Assembly: GCA_947494545.1 (NCBI GenBank)
Contig: CANLVH010000002.1
Span: 62,001 to 126,000, forward strand
Reading direction: 5' to 3'
DNA: 64,000 bases
Source of the DNA: an uncultured Mesonia sp.
Lineage (GTDB): Bacteria; Bacteroidota; Bacteroidia; Flavobacteriales; Flavobacteriaceae
Every line of letters begins with the position of its first letter. The first letter of the stretch is position 1. The notes beneath the pieces were generated by a model, which did no database searches, was not told the DNA's origin, and was given only the letters and a program-made list of their open reading frames with translations. Shown here piece after piece: positions 62,302 to 64,000 of the stretch. The position numbers were made by a program, and so were the translations under genes.

Positions 62302-63009
62302 ATGGGAAGAGCTTTTGAATTTAGAAAAGAACGCAAAATGAAACGTTGGTCAGCAATGGCAAAAGCATTTACCCGCATTGGTAAAGATATTGTAATGGCG
62401 GTAAAAGAAGGCGGCCCGGACCCGGACACCAACTCAAAATTGCGTGCGGTAATTCAGAATGCCAAGAGCGTAAATATGCCTAAAGATAATATAGAACGCG
62501 CCATAAAACGTGCAAGCGATAAATCTTTAGGAGATTATAAAGAAGTACTTTTTGAGGGTTATGCGCCACACAGCATAGCAGTTTTAATAGAAACTGCTAC
62601 AGATAATAATACTAGAACGGTAGCCAACATTCGTTCTTATTTTAATAAATGTAACGGAAGTTTGGGTACCTCGGGCTCTGTAGAGTTTATGTTTGACCAT
62701 ACTTGCAATTTTAAAGTAAATGCGCCCAATCAAAATATAGAAGATTTAGAATTAGAATTAATAGATTTTGGTGTAGAAGAGGTTTTTGAGGAAGACGATG
62801 CAATTGTACTCTACGCCCCTTTCGAGAATTTTGGCAGTATACAAAAAGCTTTAGAAGAAAAAGGTTTAGAAATTGTATCTTCTGGTTTTGAGAGAATTCC
62901 TACAGTTACCAAAAAACTAACCGAAGAAGAGCAAAAAGATGTAGATAAACTTCTAGAAAAAATAGAAGACGATGACGACGTGCAAAACGTTTACCACACA
63001 ATGCAATAA
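62302..63009 (+). CDS. yebC: YebC/PmpR-family (TACO1-like) protein
   Basis: 235 residues, full length. The N-terminal FEFRKERKMKRWSAMAKAFTRIGKDI and the KEGGPDPDTNSKLR segment are the signature of YebC. Next come NMPKDNIERAIKRA and FEGYAPHSIAVLIE. The family was long called a transcription regulator; recent work on YebC/TACO1 points to a role in translation of difficult (proline-rich) sequences. A bidirectional terminator separates it from the convergent Lrp gene. Confidence 0.95.
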   Translation: MGRAFEFRKERKMKRWSAMAKAFTRIGKDIVMAVKEGGPDPDTNSKLRAVIQNAKSVNMPKDNIERAIKRASDKSLGDYKEVLFEGYAPHSIAVLIETATDNNTRTVANIRSYFNKCNGSLGTSGSVEFMFDHTCNFKVNAPNQNIEDLELELIDFGVEEVFEEDDAIVLYAPFENFGSIQKALEEKGLEIVSSGFERIPTVTKKLTEEEQKDVDKLLEKIEDDDDVQNVYHTMQ

Positions 63010-63049
63010 AAAAAGCTGCTTAAAGTGAAACCCTTTAAACAGCTTTTTT
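63009..63049. terminator. Bidirectional terminator between yebC and the Lrp-type gene
   Basis: AAAAAAGCTGCTTAAAG (63009-63025) and CTTTAAACAGCTTTTTT (63033-63049) form a 17-bp stem with one mismatch and a 7-base loop, A-rich on one side and T-rich on the other. Confidence 0.85.
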
Positions 63050-63068
63050 AAATCTTTCTAGAAATGCT

Positions 63069-63551
63069 CTAAGAAATTTCCTTAAAGATAGAATGCATTA
63101 AACGTTTTTTGTCGTTCAGGCTTTCTTCTAAAGAAATCATAGTTTCTGTACGGTAAACACCTTCTATATCATCTAAAAGAAAAATTACTTGTTTAGCGTG
63201 CTCTGTATCGCGCGCTCTAATCTTGCAAAAGATATTAAACTTACCGGTGGTAACGTGTGCCACGGTAACATAAGGTATCTCATTAATACGTTCTAAAACA
63301 AATTTGGTTTGAGAAGTTTTCTGCAGAAAAACCCCTACATAAGCTATAAATGCATAGCCTAATTTTTTATAATCCAAATTTAAAGAAGAACCGGTAATAA
63401 TGCCTGCTTCCTCCATTTTCTTCACTCTTACATGCACGGTTCCCGCAGAAATATCTAACTTTTTTGCAATGTCTGTAAAAGGGGTACGAGTTTGATCTAT
63501 TAAAATATCTAGAATTTTATGATCTATTTCGTCTAATTTAAATCTTGCCAT
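63069..63551 (-). CDS. Lrp/AsnC-family transcription regulator
   Basis: 160 residues. The N-terminal helix-turn-helix (about 8-55) contains LDEIDHKILDILIDQ and DIAKKLDISAGTVHVRVKKM. The C-terminal RAM/ligand-binding domain (about 68-150) follows with AYVGVFLQK and the VAHVTTGKFNIF strand. Such regulators respond to amino acids as dimers or octamers. A -7 box TATTTTTG lies upstream at 63593-63586. The gene on its 5' side (63625 onward) is on the same strand. Confidence 0.92.
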   Translation of the reverse strand: MARFKLDEIDHKILDILIDQTRTPFTDIAKKLDISAGTVHVRVKKMEEAGIITGSSLNLDYKKLGYAFIAYVGVFLQKTSQTKFVLERINEIPYVTVAHVTTGKFNIFCKIRARDTEHAKQVIFLLDDIEGVYRTETMISLEESLNDKKRLMHSIFKEIS

Positions 63552-63585
63552 TTTAATATTGATTATAATTTATAAAACGAAACGC

Positions 63586-63593
63586 AAAAATAA
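63586..63593 (-). promoter_or_regulatory. Candidate -7 box TATTTTTG for the Lrp-type regulator
   Basis: The minus-strand match to TAnnTTTG lies 35 bases before the ATG. A TTG at 63610-63608 is 14 bases upstream of the box, a little close for a -33 element. Confidence 0.35.
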
Positions 63594-63624
63594 AACAATT
63601 TTATTCAATAAACACGATAAAAAT

Positions 63625-64000
63625 CTAAGTAATTGTTAAATTAATCGGTAAATATCCATTTTTTATTGCTAAATTCTGAATTTCAGTACCTAAATAAAAA
63701 CAATCTGTATTATTGACCACGATTTTTGTGCGATTAGCGTCTATTTCGCGGTGTCCGTAAAAAGATTCTAAATTATTTATGTATCGTATAAACGGCAAAA
63801 ACAACAATTTATTTCCTGCAAGATGCTCTTTATATTGGATGCCAACGTCTGTTATTTTATCTTGAAAACGCACATTGCGTATAATTACATCTAAGAAGAG
63901 TTTTTGGTTTTTCGGAATAGCTTCGTAATTTTCTACTTTATAGGTTTTATACGAATTTTGATAAATTAAATTTAAGGCCTCTAATATGGCGAAACAGCCG
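63625..64000 (-). CDS. Unrecognised gene, 5' end outside the window
   Basis: The frame stays open from the stop at 63625 to the window end, so about 125 C-terminal residues are visible. A GTG at 63873 is in frame but internal to a longer open stretch. Visible residues include FLPFIRYINNLESFYGHREI and IVVNNTDCFYLGTEIQNL. The sequence has no membrane segment and no motif I can name, and I cannot assign a family. It is on the same strand as the Lrp gene, 73 bases upstream of it. Confidence 0.6.
   Translation of the reverse strand, partial: GCFAILEALNLIYQNSYKTYKVENYEAIPKNQKLFLDVIIRNVRFQDKITDVGIQYKEHLAGNKLLFLPFIRYINNLESFYGHREIDANRTKIVVNNTDCFYLGTEIQNLAIKNGYLPINLTIT

Noticed and set aside
1-64000. 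Phage, insertion sequence, CRISPR, defence islands, tRNA or rRNA genes
   Set aside because: I saw no transposase, integrase, repeat-spacer array, restriction genes or tRNA-like cloverleaf on either strand.

Overview
The window looks like a chromosomal segment of a member of the Bacteroidota, most likely the family Flavobacteriaceae. It is AT-rich, and most genes lack a Shine-Dalgarno sequence. Promoters where visible resemble the Bacteroidota -7 box TAnnTTTG. It carries typical flavobacterial genes: a BshA bacillithiol synthase, a GH3/beta-lactamase fusion, a long TamB, DUF4159, a MutS2 lacking Smr, and a surface lipoprotein with an SDDD export signal. I see no tRNA or rRNA genes, CRISPR arrays, insertion sequences or prophage. 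Most of the DNA is densely packed and ordinary.

Layout. 1-9.5 kb: 3' part of mutS2, a DCC-family thiol protein, an endonuclease/exonuclease/phosphatase-family membrane protein, a dicarboxylate symporter, aroC, a surface lipoprotein and a large FAD/Fe-S D-lactate-type dehydrogenase. 9.6-19.1 kb: a small outer-membrane barrel, then a minus-strand run read as amidase, MCE/MlaD protein, membrane Fe-S protein, CCG Fe-S protein, an uncharacterised 160-aa protein, GH3-serine hydrolase, bshA. 19.2-25.3 kb: lptD, ridA, a sodium:solute symporter and a baeRF-family protein. 25.4-35.2 kb: tamB, divergent from a plus-strand run of tsaD, rsmE, DUF4159, a TrmH-family methyltransferase, an AI-2E-family membrane protein and a THUMP-like methyltransferase.

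35.2-49.3 kb holds the main accessory system: a compact 14-gene minus-strand operon of the aryl-polyene/flexirubin type. It encodes two complete ketosynthases, one chain-length-factor-like ketosynthase without its catalytic triad, a 205-aa half-ketosynthase-like protein, an ACP, two hotdog proteins, an acyl-activating ligase, an LpxL-like acyltransferase, a GT2-DUF2062 fusion, LolA, an MMPL exporter, a polysaccharide deacetylase and an Ntn-hydrolase (C45) lipoprotein. No ketoreductase, aromatic ammonia-lyase or DarA/DarB resorcinol genes are present, so starter supply and beta-keto reduction must come from elsewhere. 49.4-64 kb returns to housekeeping: a TPR protein, gyrA, clpC, hutH, nnrDE, gcvT, an NAD-binding epimerase-like gene without a normal start codon, a pterin dehydratase, yebC, an Lrp regulator and an unrecognised gene cut by the window end.

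The most striking signal is not a gene. The asymmetric word TTCCGTAAA(G)/(C)TTTACGGAA occurs 27 times as a 9-mer and 20 times as a 10-mer by eye. It appears on both strands, in all codon phases and in intergenic DNA, where about one 9-mer would be expected by chance. It behaves like a DNA-uptake or Chi-type genomic signal; I know of none described for this group.
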